Positions 1 to 9,228 are shown, numbered from the stretch's first letter. The stretch: 64,000 nt of DNA from Halomonadaceae bacterium T82-2 (GCA_001577635.1 LSBP01000002.1:62001-126000), one strand, 5' to 3'. Numbers and translations: made by a program. The notes: generated from the sequence alone by a model not told the origin.

Positions 1-367
1 CCTTGGCCAGCGCATAGTCGAACGTCAGGCCGCTGTGGGCCTGAAGCGCCGGCAGATCCTGATGCAGCACCTGCTCCTGCAGCGCGACCGTCGCGGTGGC
101 GACGACCAGCCGCTTGCCATGCGCGCGGGCGACCGGCAGCGCGGCCAGCAGGTAGGCCAGCGTCTTGCCCGTGCCCGTCCCGGCCTCGAGCACACAGACA
201 TGCTCGTTGGAAATGCGCTGACCGGCATCGTCCACCTCGATGCCGCCCAGTGTGCGGGCGATCTCAGCGATCATCAGCCGCTGGCCGTAGCGCGGGGTCA
301 GGTCGAGCCCCTCGAGCACGCGGCGATAGGCTTCCTGGATCTCGCCCTTGAGGGCTTCGTCTAGCAT
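1..367 (-). CDS. dinG: ATP-dependent DNA helicase DinG, N-terminal part
   Basis: This gene runs off the left edge; the first 122 codons are present, starting from the ATG at 367. DinG is an XPD-like superfamily 2 helicase (5'-3') acting on R-loops and damaged DNA. The visible part carries the Walker A motif EAGTGTGKT at residues 61-69, followed by a motif Ia-like stretch (VVATATVALQEQVL), both typical of DinG/YoaA proteins. The iron-sulphur cysteines and the DEAH box lie outside the window, so DinG and its YoaA paralogue cannot be fully separated; the N-terminus (ALKGEIQEAYRRVLEG) looks more like DinG. No strong Shine-Dalgarno precedes the start. Confidence 0.8.
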   Translation of the reverse strand, partial: MLDEALKGEIQEAYRRVLEGLDLTPRYGQRLMIAEIARTLGGIEVDDAGQRISNEHVCVLEAGTGTGKTLAYLLAALPVARAHGKRLVVATATVALQEQVLHQDLPALQAHSGLTFDYALAK

Positions 368-379
368 AAGCGTCCTAAC

Positions 380-509
380 GGTAAGCCTTGCGCCGCAAGC
401 GGTAAGAGAAAACCATTCCAGCTGAGCCCAACCTGGCTCCATGGGCGGCCCCGCCAAAGCTGCAAGCCTTTTATACTCAAGGCTTGCAGCTTATAGCTTA
501 CAGCTGCCG
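380..509. repeat. Intergenic GCTTAC-type repeats and a 10-bp hairpin between rhlB and dinG
   Basis: The gap between the rhlB stop and the dinG start holds repetitive sequence. A perfect 10-bp inverted repeat (GCTGCAAGCC, 459-468, with its complement at 481-490, 12-nt loop) sits just after the rhlB stop and may act as its terminator. It continues into a run of AGCTTATAGCTTACAGCT-like units (482-509). A second inverted repeat with GGTAAG ends lies at 380-406. A diverged copy of the 28-nt unit (five mismatches) occurs at 12058-12085, so this looks like a dispersed intergenic repeat. The repeat is seen directly; its function is unknown. Confidence 0.5.
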
Positions 510-1784
510 TTAAAGCAGTCCTTCGGGCGGATGCTCGCAGGGCAGCTTGTCATTGATGAAACGCTCGATCTCGGGCAGCGAGAAGGCGTCTTCCTCGCCC
601 ACGAAGCTGATCGACACGCCCTTGGCGCCGGCACGACCGGTACGGCCGATGCGGTGCACGTAGTCCTCGGGGTCTTCCGGCAGGGTGTAGTTGATGACAT
701 GGCTGACATCATCGATATGAATCCCGCGGCCGGCCACGTCGGTGGCCACCAGCACCGTCAGCTCGCCCTCACGGAAACGCTCGAGGGTCTGGATGCGCTG
801 ATTCTGCGGCACGTCGCCGGAAAGCATGGCCACGTTGATGTCGGCCTTGCGCAGCAGATCGTCGAGCTTGCGCACCAGATCGCGACGGTTGCCGAAGACC
901 ATCACCCGCTCGAAGCTCTCCTGCTTGAGCAGATTGACCAGCAGCCGCTGCTTGTCGGCGTCGCTGACCAGATAGACCCGCTGGTCGATGTTGGCGGCGT
1001 TGTCGACGGTGACCTCGATCTCGACATGCGCCGGATTCCAGGTCCACTGCTCGGCCAGGTTGAGGATGTCCTGGGTGAAGGTGGCCGAGAACAGGAAGGT
1101 CTGACGCTCCTCCTTCTTCGGCGTGTGGCGGATGATGCGCTTGACGTCCGGGATGAACCCCATGGACAGCATGCGGTCCGCCTCGTCGAGTACCAGCACC
1201 TCGGTCTGGCTGAGGTCCACGTCGCGCTTCTGCTGGAAGTCCAGCAGGCGCCCGGGGGTGGCGACCAGGATGTCGAGCTTCTTGCCGAGCTGGTCACGCT
1301 GCTTCTGGTAGTCCATGCCGCCGACCACGCTGGCGACGTTGAGCGACGTGAAGCGGGCCAGCGCCTTGGCGTCCTTCTCGATCTGCAGCGCCAGCTCGCG
1401 GGTCGGCGCCACGATCAGCGCCCGCGGCGCCCCGGGCTTCTGGCCGTCCGGCGCGTCCTCCTCGAGGAAGTAGGCGAGGATCGAGATCAAGAAGGCGGCC
1501 GTCTTGCCGGTGCCGGTCTGGGCCTTGCCCACCACGTCACCGCCCAGCAGGGTGTGAATCAGCGCCTCGGCCTGGATCGGCGTGCAGTACTCGAACCCGA
1601 GGGCATGGATGGCCCGCATCAGCGGCAGCGGCAGATCGAAGTCGTGGAAGCGCCACTTGCCGGCCATCGGCGGCACCTGAAACTGGCGCAGATCCCAGCT
1701 CGACGGCTTCTTGCGCGGCTTGCGGCGCCGACGCTTGGGCTTGCGATTCTCGGCCGGGGCGGCTGTCTTTTCCGACTCACTCAT
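510..1784 (-). CDS. rhlB: DEAD-box RNA helicase RhlB
   Basis: A 424-residue ATP-dependent RNA helicase. From the chosen ATG at 1784 a very basic N-terminal segment (residues 13-27) precedes the DEAD-box core: Q-motif region GFEYCTPIQ (63-71), Walker A AQTGTGKT (88-95), PTRELA, DEAD (200-203), SAT (233-235) and HRIGRTGR near the C-terminus. An upstream in-frame extension of 34 codons lacks helicase-like sequence and was left out. RhlB-type helicases unwind structured RNA for RNase E in the degradosome, and rne lies at 30 kb in this window. The assignment among RhlB/RhlE/SrmB paralogues rests on the basic N-terminus and the short C-terminus, so the symbol is slightly less sure than the family. 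Confidence 0.85.
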   Translation of the reverse strand: MSESEKTAAPAENRKPKRRRRKPRKKPSSWDLRQFQVPPMAGKWRFHDFDLPLPLMRAIHALGFEYCTPIQAEALIHTLLGGDVVGKAQTGTGKTAAFLISILAYFLEEDAPDGQKPGAPRALIVAPTRELALQIEKDAKALARFTSLNVASVVGGMDYQKQRDQLGKKLDILVATPGRLLDFQQKRDVDLSQTEVLVLDEADRMLSMGFIPDVKRIIRHTPKKEERQTFLFSATFTQDILNLAEQWTWNPAHVEIEVTVDNAANIDQRVYLVSDADKQRLLVNLLKQESFERVMVFGNRRDLVRKLDDLLRKADINVAMLSGDVPQNQRIQTLERFREGELTVLVATDVAGRGIHIDDVSHVINYTLPEDPEDYVHRIGRTGRAGAKGVSISFVGEEDAFSLPEIERFINDKLPCEHPPEGLL

Positions 1785-1928
1785 AGGCTTGCGGTTGTTC
1801 CGGTTGCGTTGAAGGTGTCTATCATCGCGCCATTGTACCAGTCCTTGTCGACCAGGGCTTGCACGGGTGACGCCGTGCGCCGGCAAGCTGGTAGACTAGG
1901 CGCAGAACCGATTCAGGACGTTTTCCCC

Positions 1929-2168
1929 ATGACACGCAAGAAGAAGACCCGCTCGCTGGCCGACAAGGTGACGATCCGCACCGGCCGGCGCAAGGATTAT
2001 CGCCAGTGGCGCCACGACAATCCCGACGAGATCACCTCGTCGCGTCGCTACCTGCAGAAGAAGCGCCAGCAGCGCAAGCAGCAGGCCGCCCGCAAGCTGG
2101 CGCGCCAGCAGCAGGCCACCACGCTCTCGCTGCACAGCGGCAAGGAGTCGCCGGGAGACGATGCCTGA
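1929..2168 (+). CDS. Small basic hypothetical protein coupled to xthA
   Basis: A 79-residue protein very rich in Lys, Arg and Gln (for example [12 protein letters not shown] at the N-terminus and repeated RQQ/KQQ in the middle). I do not recognise a family. Its reality is supported by its position: its TGA at 2166-2168 overlaps the xthA ATG by one base (TGATG), the usual sign of translational coupling. The charge suggests nucleic-acid binding, but that is inference only. Upstream AGGA lies about 10 nt before the ATG. A much longer open frame (from 441) in the same phase is a shadow of rhlB on the other strand and should not be annotated. Confidence 0.6.
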   Translation: MTRKKKTRSLADKVTIRTGRRKDYRQWRHDNPDEITSSRRYLQKKRQQRKQQAARKLARQQQATTLSLHSGKESPGDDA

Positions 2169-2983
2169 TGCGTCTGGTTTCCTTCAACATCAACGGCATC
2201 CGTGCCCGCCTGCATCAGCTGCAGGCGCTGATCGACAGTCACGCCCCCGATGTCATCGGCCTGCAGGAAACCAAGGTCCACGACGACGCGTTTCCGCTCG
2301 AGACCGTGCAGGCCATGGGCTATCACGTCCACTATCACGGCCAGAAGGGCCACTACGGGGTCGCCCTGCTCACCCGCCAGGCCCCCGAGGCGGTCTTCTA
2401 CGGCCTGCCCGATGACGGCGACGATGCCCAGCGGCGCCTGATCGGCGCCCGCCTGAGCGATGGCGACGGTGAGCCACTGACCGTGTGGAACGGCTACTTC
2501 CCCCAGGGCGAGAACGTCGACCATCCAACCAAGTTTCCTCACAAGCGCGCCTTCTACGCCCGCCTGAGCGAGATGCTCGAGCGCGACTACCGCCCCGACC
2601 AGCGGCTCGCGGTGATGGGCGATTTCAACATCTCGCCGGAAGACATCGACATCGGCATCGGCGAGCCCAACCGCAAGCGCTGGCTGCGCGAGGGCAAGAC
2701 CAGCTTCCAGCCGGTCGAGCGCGAATGGCTCGCGCGCCTCAAGGACTGGGGGCTGATCGACGGCTACCGGCTCTGCCACCCTGATGATGCCGACACCTTC
2801 AGCTGGTTCGACTACCGCTCGAAGGGCTTCGATCGCGACCCCAAGCGCGGCCTGCGCATCGACTACATCCTGGTCACCGCACCGCTGGCCGAACGGGTCA
2901 AGGCCGCGGGCATCGACTACCCGCTGCGTGCCATGGAAAAGCCCTCCGACCACGCGCCGGTATGGCTCGAGCTCGACCTCTGA
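2168..2983 (+). CDS. xthA: Exodeoxyribonuclease III
   Basis: A 271-residue AP endonuclease and 3'-5' exonuclease of the EEP (exonuclease-endonuclease-phosphatase) superfamily, close to the usual 268 residues. Family residues are visible: N7-G10 in the first strand, metal-binding Glu34 (GLQETK), Asp152/Asn154 in MGDFNIS and the catalytic SDHAP at 260-264. It acts in base excision repair, cutting abasic sites and trimming 3' blocks. The ATG at 2168 overlaps the stop of the upstream basic ORF. The gene is convergent with the TPR gene that ends at 2991, with only 7 bp between. Confidence 0.95.
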   Translation: MRLVSFNINGIRARLHQLQALIDSHAPDVIGLQETKVHDDAFPLETVQAMGYHVHYHGQKGHYGVALLTRQAPEAVFYGLPDDGDDAQRRLIGARLSDGDGEPLTVWNGYFPQGENVDHPTKFPHKRAFYARLSEMLERDYRPDQRLAVMGDFNISPEDIDIGIGEPNRKRWLREGKTSFQPVEREWLARLKDWGLIDGYRLCHPDDADTFSWFDYRSKGFDRDPKRGLRIDYILVTAPLAERVKAAGIDYPLRAMEKPSDHAPVWLELDL

Positions 2984-2990
2984 GCCTGCC

Positions 2991-4220
2991 TCAGCGCTCG
3001 CCCGCCCCGGCGGGCATCGGGACCTGCCCGTCATCGAGTGCCGCCAGCCAGGCCGCGGCCCGAGCGGCACCGGCCTCCCGGGCGGCCCGGAACGCCCGCC
3101 GCGCCGCGGCAGCGTCGCCCTGCTCGAAGGCCGCCACGCCCTCGAGCAACCAGTCGCGCGGCGTGGCCTCGCCGGCCTCGCGCGCTTGACGCAGGGCAGC
3201 CACCGCCGTCTGCCAGCGCCCCCAACCGTAGGCCAGCTCGCCCAGGCGACGCCAGTCATCCGCCTTCCCGCTGCGCTCGGCCACCGCCCGCCAGGCGGCC
3301 AGAGCCTTGTCGCGGGCGCGTGCGGCACTCCAGGCCCGGGCGAGCAGCCGGCGATTGTCGAGATCGTCGGCAAGGCGGCCCTGCTCGAGCGCCGCAGCGA
3401 GGCGCTCCGCGGCACGGGCCGGCGTTCCTCCCGCCAAGTGCAGTTCGATGAGCTGGCGCAGGTCGTCCTTGCCGGACAGCGCGCCGCGTCGCCAGCCAGC
3501 CTCCCAGATCGCCGCCGCACGCCCGGGCTGACCGAGCCGTTGGACAAGCCCGGCGGCCCGTCGCCAGGTTTCGGCCGGCACGTCGTCACCGGCCAGCCAG
3601 GCATCAAGCACATCCAGCGCCGCAGCGTCGCGCCCCGCCCGCTGATAGACGGCGGCGGCGAATGACTGCCAGCGCGACGGAATGGCCTCGGAAGCGTGCC
3701 GCGCCCGGTCGACCCACTGCGCGGCGGCCGCCCACTGGTCGAGCTGGGCCCGCGCCTGCGCCATCAGCCAGTCATCGTCGGCGTCTCCCTTGCCGCTCGC
3801 GAGCCAGCGTTCCAGCAGATCGGCGCCCTGCCGGGTCTGGCCGGCACGCAGGCGCAACCGGGCCTCCTGATGCAACCAGCGGCGCCGATAGCGCGATTCG
3901 ATGCCATCGATGCCGCGTGCCTCGGCAAACAGATCCGCGGCACGCGCATCCTCGCCCTGCTCCGCCTGAGCCGTCGCCGCCATCTGCAGGAACAGCGCCC
4001 GCGCCCAGCGATCGGCGGCATTACCCCCTGCCAGTCGCTCCGCAGCAGCCTCGGCGTCGCGAGCGAGCGCCGCCGGATCATCACCCTCGAGACGCGCCTG
4101 CAGGCGCTGGAGGCTGGTCACCATATCGGGACGCAGTGCCGGCGCGGCCTCGACGGGGCCGGATAGCGCCATCAACCACACGCCGAGCCAGCCGGCGATG
4201 CGAAACCGTCGGGATTGCAT
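2991..4220 (-). CDS. TPR-repeat lipoprotein-like periplasmic protein of the Ton operon
   Basis: A 409-residue protein with an N-terminal signal-like segment (RRFRIAGWLGVWLMALSGPVEAA) followed almost entirely by Ala/Arg-rich helical repeats of about 34 residues that read as tetratricopeptide repeats (for example the units around WRRLGELAYGWGRWQTAVAAL). No lipobox Cys is present, so soluble periplasmic or secreted location is more likely. It is the last gene of the DUF3450-ttpC-exbB-exbD-tonB operon. The start is chosen at ATG 4220 because GGGGGTGA lies 8 nt upstream; a GTG at 4232 overlapping the tonB stop is an alternative. TPR proteins commonly end TtpC-type Ton operons; the exact role is not established by this sequence. 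Confidence 0.75.
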   Translation of the reverse strand: MQSRRFRIAGWLGVWLMALSGPVEAAPALRPDMVTSLQRLQARLEGDDPAALARDAEAAAERLAGGNAADRWARALFLQMAATAQAEQGEDARAADLFAEARGIDGIESRYRRRWLHQEARLRLRAGQTRQGADLLERWLASGKGDADDDWLMAQARAQLDQWAAAAQWVDRARHASEAIPSRWQSFAAAVYQRAGRDAAALDVLDAWLAGDDVPAETWRRAAGLVQRLGQPGRAAAIWEAGWRRGALSGKDDLRQLIELHLAGGTPARAAERLAAALEQGRLADDLDNRRLLARAWSAARARDKALAAWRAVAERSGKADDWRRLGELAYGWGRWQTAVAALRQAREAGEATPRDWLLEGVAAFEQGDAAAARRAFRAAREAGAARAAAWLAALDDGQVPMPAGAGER

Positions 4221-4228
4221 GATCGTCG

Positions 4229-4990
4229 TCACCCCCTGAGCCGGAATACCAGACGCTGGCGCGCCTCGCGTGGCTGCGAGGCACGCGGGAACTCCCAGTT
4301 CGCGATCGCCCGCAACGCCGCCCGATCGAAGACATGCCGCGGGTCGGCATCGACCACGCGCAGCGAGTCGCGATCGACGCTGCCGTCCGGGCGGATCGTG
4401 AAGCGCACCTCGACGTAGCCCTCGATGCCCCGACGCTGGGCCCGGGACGGATACGTCGGCGGCACCCGCCGGGTCGGCCGGGGCGCACTCACCACCCCCT
4501 GATTGGCCGCTGCCTGATTGGCGTCTTCAGAGGGTGCGTCGCGGGTCGCGTCACTAACCGGGGCCTCGGCGGCCCGGGACGGCGGATCGAGACTGGGCGT
4601 CGGCTCCGGCTGCGGCTTGGGTGTCGGTGCTGGCTGCGGCCTGGGCTGCTGCGTGGCCAGCTCCGGCAGCTGGCGATCGAGGGGCACCGCCGGTGCCTGC
4701 GGTGTCGGCAGGTCGGGCGCCGGCATCGCTATCGGCCGGGTCGGACTCGGCGAAGGGATCGCCGCCGGGGGCGGTGGCGACGGCATAGCCGCGGGCGGAC
4801 GGGGCGTCGTCCGACGGGCCGCGGAGGCCTCCTGCGGGGCTGGCTGCGACGGCGCCTCGACCAGCGCCACCGGCGCCGACATCTCGGCCTCGGGCCGCTC
4901 GTCGACCGGCGGGGCGACCAGCAGCGCCAGCAACGTCAGCAGCACCAGCGCCAGCACGGCGCCCCCCAAGGCACCTGCCAGATGACGCAT
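4229..4990 (-). CDS. tonB: TonB-family energy transducer
   Basis: A 253-residue protein with the TonB layout: a short cytoplasmic start, one membrane helix (about residues 7-27), a long Pro-rich periplasmic spacer with PKPQPEP/PAPTP runs (about 45-155), and a C-terminal TonB domain beginning near VPPTYPSRAQRRGIEGYV and containing the conserved YP and G-V-R-F-T elements. It transmits proton-motive force from ExbB/ExbD to outer-membrane receptors such as BtuB. The ATG at 4990 shares its A with the exbD stop (TGATG). A longer upstream frame is a shadow of exbD. It belongs to a TonB2-like system rather than a standard exbB-exbD-tonB cluster because a TtpC-like gene lies upstream. Confidence 0.9.
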   Translation of the reverse strand: MRHLAGALGGAVLALVLLTLLALLVAPPVDERPEAEMSAPVALVEAPSQPAPQEASAARRTTPRPPAAMPSPPPPAAIPSPSPTRPIAMPAPDLPTPQAPAVPLDRQLPELATQQPRPQPAPTPKPQPEPTPSLDPPSRAAEAPVSDATRDAPSEDANQAAANQGVVSAPRPTRRVPPTYPSRAQRRGIEGYVEVRFTIRPDGSVDRDSLRVVDADPRHVFDRAALRAIANWEFPRASQPREARQRLVFRLRG

Positions 4991-5394
4991 CAGGAGCCGC
5001 TCCGTGTCGCCGCAACCGCCAGGTTGTCGACCCCGGCCTGGCGAAGACGGTCCATCACCTCGATCAGCAGGCCGGTGGTAGCGTTGCGATCGGCCTGGAT
5101 CACCACGGCGCCATCGTCGTCGACCAGACCGGCCACCTTGCTGCCGACCCGGTGGAGATCCACCGGCTCGCCGTCGACCCATACTGCTCCCTGCGGGGTG
5201 ATCGCCACCATCACCCGGGCCTCGGGCCGCGCCGTCGCCGTGGAGGACTCGGGGCGCTCGACCTCCACCCCGCTCTCCTTGATGAAGCTGGTGGTGACGA
5301 TGAAGAAGATCAGCATGATGAAGACGACGTCGAGCATCGGCGTCAGGTTGATTTCGGCGGTTTCGTCGTCGCGTACCCTCCGGCGTCTACGCAT
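4990..5394 (-). CDS. exbD: Biopolymer transporter ExbD
   Basis: A 134-residue ExbD/TolR protein. After an Arg-rich cytoplasmic start (MRRRRRVRDDE) comes the family signature INLTPMLDVVFIMLIFFIVTTSF; Asp22 in the helix is the conserved proton-path residue. The remainder is the periplasmic domain. The ATG at 5394 overlaps the exbB 3' end by 8 bp, and the stop overlaps tonB, so the genes are translationally coupled. With ExbB it forms the inner-membrane motor powering TonB. Confidence 0.93.
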   Translation of the reverse strand: MRRRRRVRDDETAEINLTPMLDVVFIMLIFFIVTTSFIKESGVEVERPESSTATARPEARVMVAITPQGAVWVDGEPVDLHRVGSKVAGLVDDDGAVVIQADRNATTGLLIEVMDRLRQAGVDNLAVAATRSGS

Positions 5395-5920
5395 GACGTT
5401 CCTCCACGGCCCGCGCCATGCGGTCATGCAACCGCTGGTCCTCGCGCCGAATAACCTGTTCCAGGCGGGTGACGAACAACAGCCCCACCACCGCCACGGC
5501 CATGCCGGTCAGTGTCGGCAGCGTCGCCCGGGCCACACCGTCGGCCATCGCCCGCGCCTGACCGGCTTGGGTCAGCGCCAGGCTGTCGAACACCTGGATC
5601 ATCCCGGTCACGGTGCCCAGCAGGCCCAGCAGGGGGCACAGCGCCACCAGCAGCTTGAGCCACGGCAGCGGCCGGCGCAGCCGGGCGATCAGTTCGCGGG
5701 TCCAGACCTCGCGCAGCGTCAATGCGCTCCAGCTGACGTGATCGCGACGGGCGATCCAGCGTTTGATCAGTTCACGACGGGCATGGCGGTGAGTGAATCG
5801 CCAGTAGAGACCGCGCTCCAACGCCAGCGCAAACAGCGCCATGGCGACCACCGCGATCAGCTCCAGCACCGTGCCGCCGGCCTCGAACAGCCGGTCGAGG
5901 GGATCAATCGGTACCCACAT
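5387..5920 (-). CDS. exbB: ExbB-family proton channel (short, ExbB2-like)
   Basis: A 177-residue MotA/TolQ/ExbB family protein with three hydrophobic helices: about residues 15-35, 85-107 (LKLLVALCPLLGLLGTVTGMI) and 130-152 (TLPTLTGMAVAVVGLLFV). The CPLLGLLGTVTGM motif is diagnostic. Its short length fits the ExbB2 of Vibrio-type TonB2 systems, where a longer ExbB-like partner, TtpC, is also needed. The ATG at 5920 lies 17 bp inside the upstream gene. Confidence 0.9.
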   Translation of the reverse strand: MWVPIDPLDRLFEAGGTVLELIAVVAMALFALALERGLYWRFTHRHARRELIKRWIARRDHVSWSALTLREVWTRELIARLRRPLPWLKLLVALCPLLGLLGTVTGMIQVFDSLALTQAGQARAMADGVARATLPTLTGMAVAVVGLLFVTRLEQVIRREDQRLHDRMARAVEERHA

Positions 5921-7316
5921 ACCCGCTCTCCCCGGTTGCCTGACGGGATTCCAGATGCTCGGCGAGCACCGCGCTGGCCTGGCCCTCGAGCACGCCGATC
6001 AGCGTGCGGCTGCGACTCGACAGCGCAGTCTGCGCGAACAGCAGCGGCACGGCGGTGATCAGGCCCAGCACGGTGGTCACCAGCGCCTGGCTGATGCCAC
6101 CGGCCATCAATTGCGGATCGCCGGTGCCGAATACCGTGATCGACTGGAAGGTGACGATCATCCCGGTCACCGTGCCCAGCAGCCCCAACAGCGGCGCCAC
6201 CGCCGCCAGCAGCTTGACCAGCGGCTGCCCACGCTCGAGACGCGGCTGCTCGGCGAGCAGCGCCTCGTCGAGACGCGCCTCGAGCGCTTCCGGGGCATGG
6301 CCTTCACCCAGCGCCTGGAAGCGCTGGAGCACCCGTCCCAGCGGGTTGTCGTCACGCAATGCGGCGATATTCCGGAGCTGGCGCCGCAGTCGCAGCGACA
6401 CCCGCAGCAGGTAGGTGTACTGGGCCAATGCCGCCAGCAGGCCGAGGGCACCGAGCCCCACGATCACATAGCCGACGTAGCCGCCCTGCTGGAAGCGCTG
6501 CCACAGGCTCGGACGTCGCGACAGCGCCTCGAGCACCTCGCCCCGGGTCGGGTCGATGGCCACCCGCCCGCTCTTCCCCTGCTGATAGGCGCTCAGCGCG
6601 TCGCTGACCTCATCGGGGGTGTGATCGGTCGTTGCCAGCCCGCCGTCATCACCCGGCGAGCGCAGCAACTGGCCGTCGCTGAACGCCGTGAAGGCACCCA
6701 GGCGCATGACCTCGCGGGGTGCGACCGTCCCATCGCGGCCGGCCACCGGCGTCTCGAAACGCACCACACGACCGCTCTCGGCGGTGAGGCGCGCCAGGCT
6801 GTCCCCCAGCGCCTCGAGCCGGTCGAGATCGAGCAGCGCCTCGTCATCGGGTCGCCGGGGCAGGCTGGCATCGTCACCCACCGTCAGCCAGCTACCGCCC
6901 AGATCATCGCGCAGTTCGCCGATACGCTGGCGGATCACGCCCTGCACGCCGTCCAGCCCGCCGGTCTGCGACTGCGCCTTCCGGTGCAGTTCGTCGAGGC
7001 GCTTCTGCTGGTCGTCGCGTCGTGCCTCGAGGGTGTCGCGGCGCGACTGAGCCGCGTTCAGCCGCGCTCGAGCGTCAGTCAGCGCCTCGTCGAGCGCCTG
7101 GCGATCATCGAGCAACTCGGTGAGACGCCGGCGGTCCCGGGCTTCGGCGGCCCGGCTGTCGGCGCGAAAGTCCTCGAGCACCCGGGCCATCGAGGGGCGA
7201 GTGTCGCCGTCGGACGCTCCGGCATCGGCGCCGTCCTGCTGCGATTGAGCCAGCGACGGTAGCGCCAGCGACGACAGGGAAAGCCCCGTGAGGGCGATCA
7301 TCAGTAAGGGTTTCAT
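5904..7316 (-). CDS. TtpC-like long ExbB/TolQ-family protein
   Basis: A 470-residue protein. A signal peptide (MKPLLMIALTGLSLSSLALPSLAQ) is followed by a charged, coiled-coil-prone periplasmic region (about 40-130), a second periplasmic domain, then a membrane helix near residue 275 and a C-terminal ExbB domain with VAPLLGLLGTVTGMIVTF and a third helix (TTVLGLITAVPLLFAQ). This layout matches TtpC, the extra component of TonB2-type systems. The ATG at 7316 overlaps the upstream TGA (ATGA). A 62-codon upstream extension overlaps the DUF3450 gene and was rejected. TtpC proteins are needed for TonB2 function in vibrios; here the role is by homology and context. Confidence 0.85.
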   Translation of the reverse strand: MKPLLMIALTGLSLSSLALPSLAQSQQDGADAGASDGDTRPSMARVLEDFRADSRAAEARDRRRLTELLDDRQALDEALTDARARLNAAQSRRDTLEARRDDQQKRLDELHRKAQSQTGGLDGVQGVIRQRIGELRDDLGGSWLTVGDDASLPRRPDDEALLDLDRLEALGDSLARLTAESGRVVRFETPVAGRDGTVAPREVMRLGAFTAFSDGQLLRSPGDDGGLATTDHTPDEVSDALSAYQQGKSGRVAIDPTRGEVLEALSRRPSLWQRFQQGGYVGYVIVGLGALGLLAALAQYTYLLRVSLRLRRQLRNIAALRDDNPLGRVLQRFQALGEGHAPEALEARLDEALLAEQPRLERGQPLVKLLAAVAPLLGLLGTVTGMIVTFQSITVFGTGDPQLMAGGISQALVTTVLGLITAVPLLFAQTALSSRSRTLIGVLEGQASAVLAEHLESRQATGESGYVGTD

Positions 7317-8149
7317 GAGTCGCCCTCCGTTTGCTCTCGAGACGCCCCTGAGGCCGCCTGCGAGGGGGCTTCCGGCGAGACGGACAACGGCAGGTCGAGC
7401 ATCGCCGGCGCACGCTCTTCGCGGGCGATGCGCAGCCCCTTGCGAACCTCGCGCCGCGCGTCGCCATCCAGCGGCTGCCAGCGGTGCGCATCGGCCTGCC
7501 ACACACCGCCCTGCTCTCCATTCGGCGTCAGGTAGTACCAGCCCAGCCGGCCCACACGCAGGTAGTCGACGGCCCGCGACTCACCCGAAGCCCCGTTGCC
7601 GGCCTGTTCGGGCTGGTAGAGACGCCCGTGCCAGGCATCCACCTCGCGCCCATACTCCAGTTCAGTGCGCCAGGCGGCGAGTACCCGGTCCAGCTTGTCG
7701 GCAGCAGACAGTTCGCCGCCGTCGAGCATCTGCTGCAGGCTGTCGATGCGGGCCTGGCGCTCGTCGCGCAGGAACGGCATGTCGGCCTCGACCAGCGCCT
7801 GCAACCGACCGACCAGCCGCCGGGTCAGCACCGGCAGGCGCTCGCCGGCATCGGCCAGTTGTGATACCGCTCGCTCACGCTTGCCGATGGCCTGAGCCTG
7901 ACGCTCGACCTGACGCGCGAGTTCGTCGTCATACGCCTCGAGCCGGCTCGCCTCGCGCCGGGCGCGACGCAGTTCACGCAGAGCCTGGCGCGTCCGGTCA
8001 TCCGCTGCATCAATTTTCTCCTGCAGGTTCGCCTGGCGCCGCTGGGCCTCGACCGCCGTCTCGTGCAGCGACGCCGCCTCGGCAAACCCGGCTCCCGCGA
8101 CTCCTGCCGCGACGAGCAGGCAGGCCATCATCATGCCGACCTTGTCCAC
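7313..8149 (-). CDS. DUF3450-family periplasmic coiled-coil protein, first gene of Ton operon
   Basis: A 278-residue protein with a signal peptide and then a long coiled coil (about residues 35-120, rich in Arg, Glu and Gln), continuing into a domain with WHGRLYQPEQ and YLRVGRLGWYYLTPNG, which matches the DUF3450 family known to precede TtpC-type Ton operons. The GTG at 8149 is preferred over the ATG at 8134: GGAG lies 7 nt before it and it gives the signal peptide a positively charged n-region (DK). The molecular function of DUF3450 is unknown; operon position implies support of the Ton complex. Confidence 0.75.
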   Translation of the reverse strand: MDKVGMMMACLLVAAGVAGAGFAEAASLHETAVEAQRRQANLQEKIDAADDRTRQALRELRRARREASRLEAYDDELARQVERQAQAIGKRERAVSQLADAGERLPVLTRRLVGRLQALVEADMPFLRDERQARIDSLQQMLDGGELSAADKLDRVLAAWRTELEYGREVDAWHGRLYQPEQAGNGASGESRAVDYLRVGRLGWYYLTPNGEQGGVWQADAHRWQPLDGDARREVRKGLRIAREERAPAMLDLPLSVSPEAPSQAASGASREQTEGDS

Positions 8150-8250
8150 TGTACTGCTCCATCCGTTGGCCCGGCACAGGCCGGAAATGCTCGACACGCT
8201 AATGCAAAACAGAACCATTATCAACTGACAATTGAGTGCCAGAACGCACC

Positions 8251-8275
8251 AGGGCCGGCTCCATGAGCCGGCCCT
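8251..8275. terminator. 11-bp perfect hairpin between etfA and the Ton operon
   Basis: AGGGCCGGCTC at 8251-8261 pairs with its exact complement at 8265-8275 across a CAT loop. It follows the etfA stop on the minus strand. There is no T-run on either side, so it may be a weak terminator or an mRNA 3'-end stabiliser rather than a classic intrinsic terminator. Confidence 0.55.
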
Positions 8276-8301
8276 GATCGAACAGTCACGACACCCCGTG
8301 C

Positions 8302-9228
8302 CTAGAGCTTGCTCTCGAGCTCCGGCAGCACCTCGAACAGGTCACCCACCAGGCCGTAATCCGCCACCTGGAAGATCGGGGCCTCCTCGTCCTTGTTGAT
8401 CGCCACGATCACCTTGGAGTCCTTCATGCCCGCCAGGTGCTGGATGGCGCCGCTGATGCCCACGGCGATGTACAGCTCCGGGGCGACGATCTTGCCGGTC
8501 TGGCCGACCTGCATGTCGTTGGGCACGAAGCCGGCATCCACCGCCGCCCGCGAGGCGCCGATGGCCGCGCCCAGCTTGTCGGCGATGCCCTCGAGCAGCT
8601 GGAAGTTCTCGCCGTTGCCCATGCCGCGGCCGCCGGAGATCACCACCCGGGCGGCACCCAGCTCGGGGCGCTCGCTCTGCTCGAGCTGCTCGTCGACGAA
8701 GGATGAGAGAGTATTGTCGACCGCTCCGTCAATGGCCTCGACGCTCGCCGACCCGGTCTCGCCCACGGCGTCGAAGGCGGTGGTGCGCACGGTGATCACC
8801 TTGAGCGGGTCGGCCGACTGCACGGTGGCGATGGCGTTGCCGGCATAGATCGGCCGCTTGAAGGTATCGGCACTCTCGACGCTGAGGATATCGGAGAGCG
8901 CGGCGACGTCCTTGAGCGCGGCGAGCCGCGGCAGGACGTTCTTGCCGGTGGTGGAGGCGGCGGCCAGCACGTGCGAGTAGTCGTCGGCGAGGGTGACCAG
9001 CAGGTCGGCCAGCGGCTCGGCGAGCTGGTGGGCATAGACGGCAGCGTCGGCGATGCGCACCCGGCTGACGCCGTCGAGCCTGGCGGCCGATTCGGCCACG
9101 GCGGCGACGTTCTCGCCGGCGACCAGCACATCGATATCGCCTCCGATCGCCTTCGCGGCGGCGACCACATGGGCGGTGGCGCCGGCGAGCTGACCGTCGT
9201 GATGTTCGGCGAGGACCAGAATGCTCAT
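8302..9228 (-). CDS. etfA: Electron transfer flavoprotein alpha subunit
   Basis: A 308-residue ETF alpha subunit (FixB family), binding FAD and AMP jointly with EtfB. The C-terminal FAD domain is clear: [19 protein letters not shown], then [43 protein letters not shown] with the conserved R-A-V and GQTGK segments. ETF accepts electrons from acyl-CoA dehydrogenases such as the FadE at 45 kb and passes them to ETF-QO. The ATG at 9228 has AAGGAG 8 nt upstream; etfB ends 14 bp before it, so the two are one operon. Confidence 0.96.
   Translation of the reverse strand: MSILVLAEHHDGQLAGATAHVVAAAKAIGGDIDVLVAGENVAAVAESAARLDGVSRVRIADAAVYAHQLAEPLADLLVTLADDYSHVLAAASTTGKNVLPRLAALKDVAALSDILSVESADTFKRPIYAGNAIATVQSADPLKVITVRTTAFDAVGETGSASVEAIDGAVDNTLSSFVDEQLEQSERPELGAARVVISGGRGMGNGENFQLLEGIADKLGAAIGASRAAVDAGFVPNDMQVGQTGKIVAPELYIAVGISGAIQHLAGMKDSKVIVAINKDEEAPIFQVADYGLVGDLFEVLPELESKL

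Noticed and set aside
441-1928. Long plus-strand open frame opposite rhlB
   Set aside because: Only its last 79 codons (from 1929) look like a separate gene; the rest mirrors rhlB.
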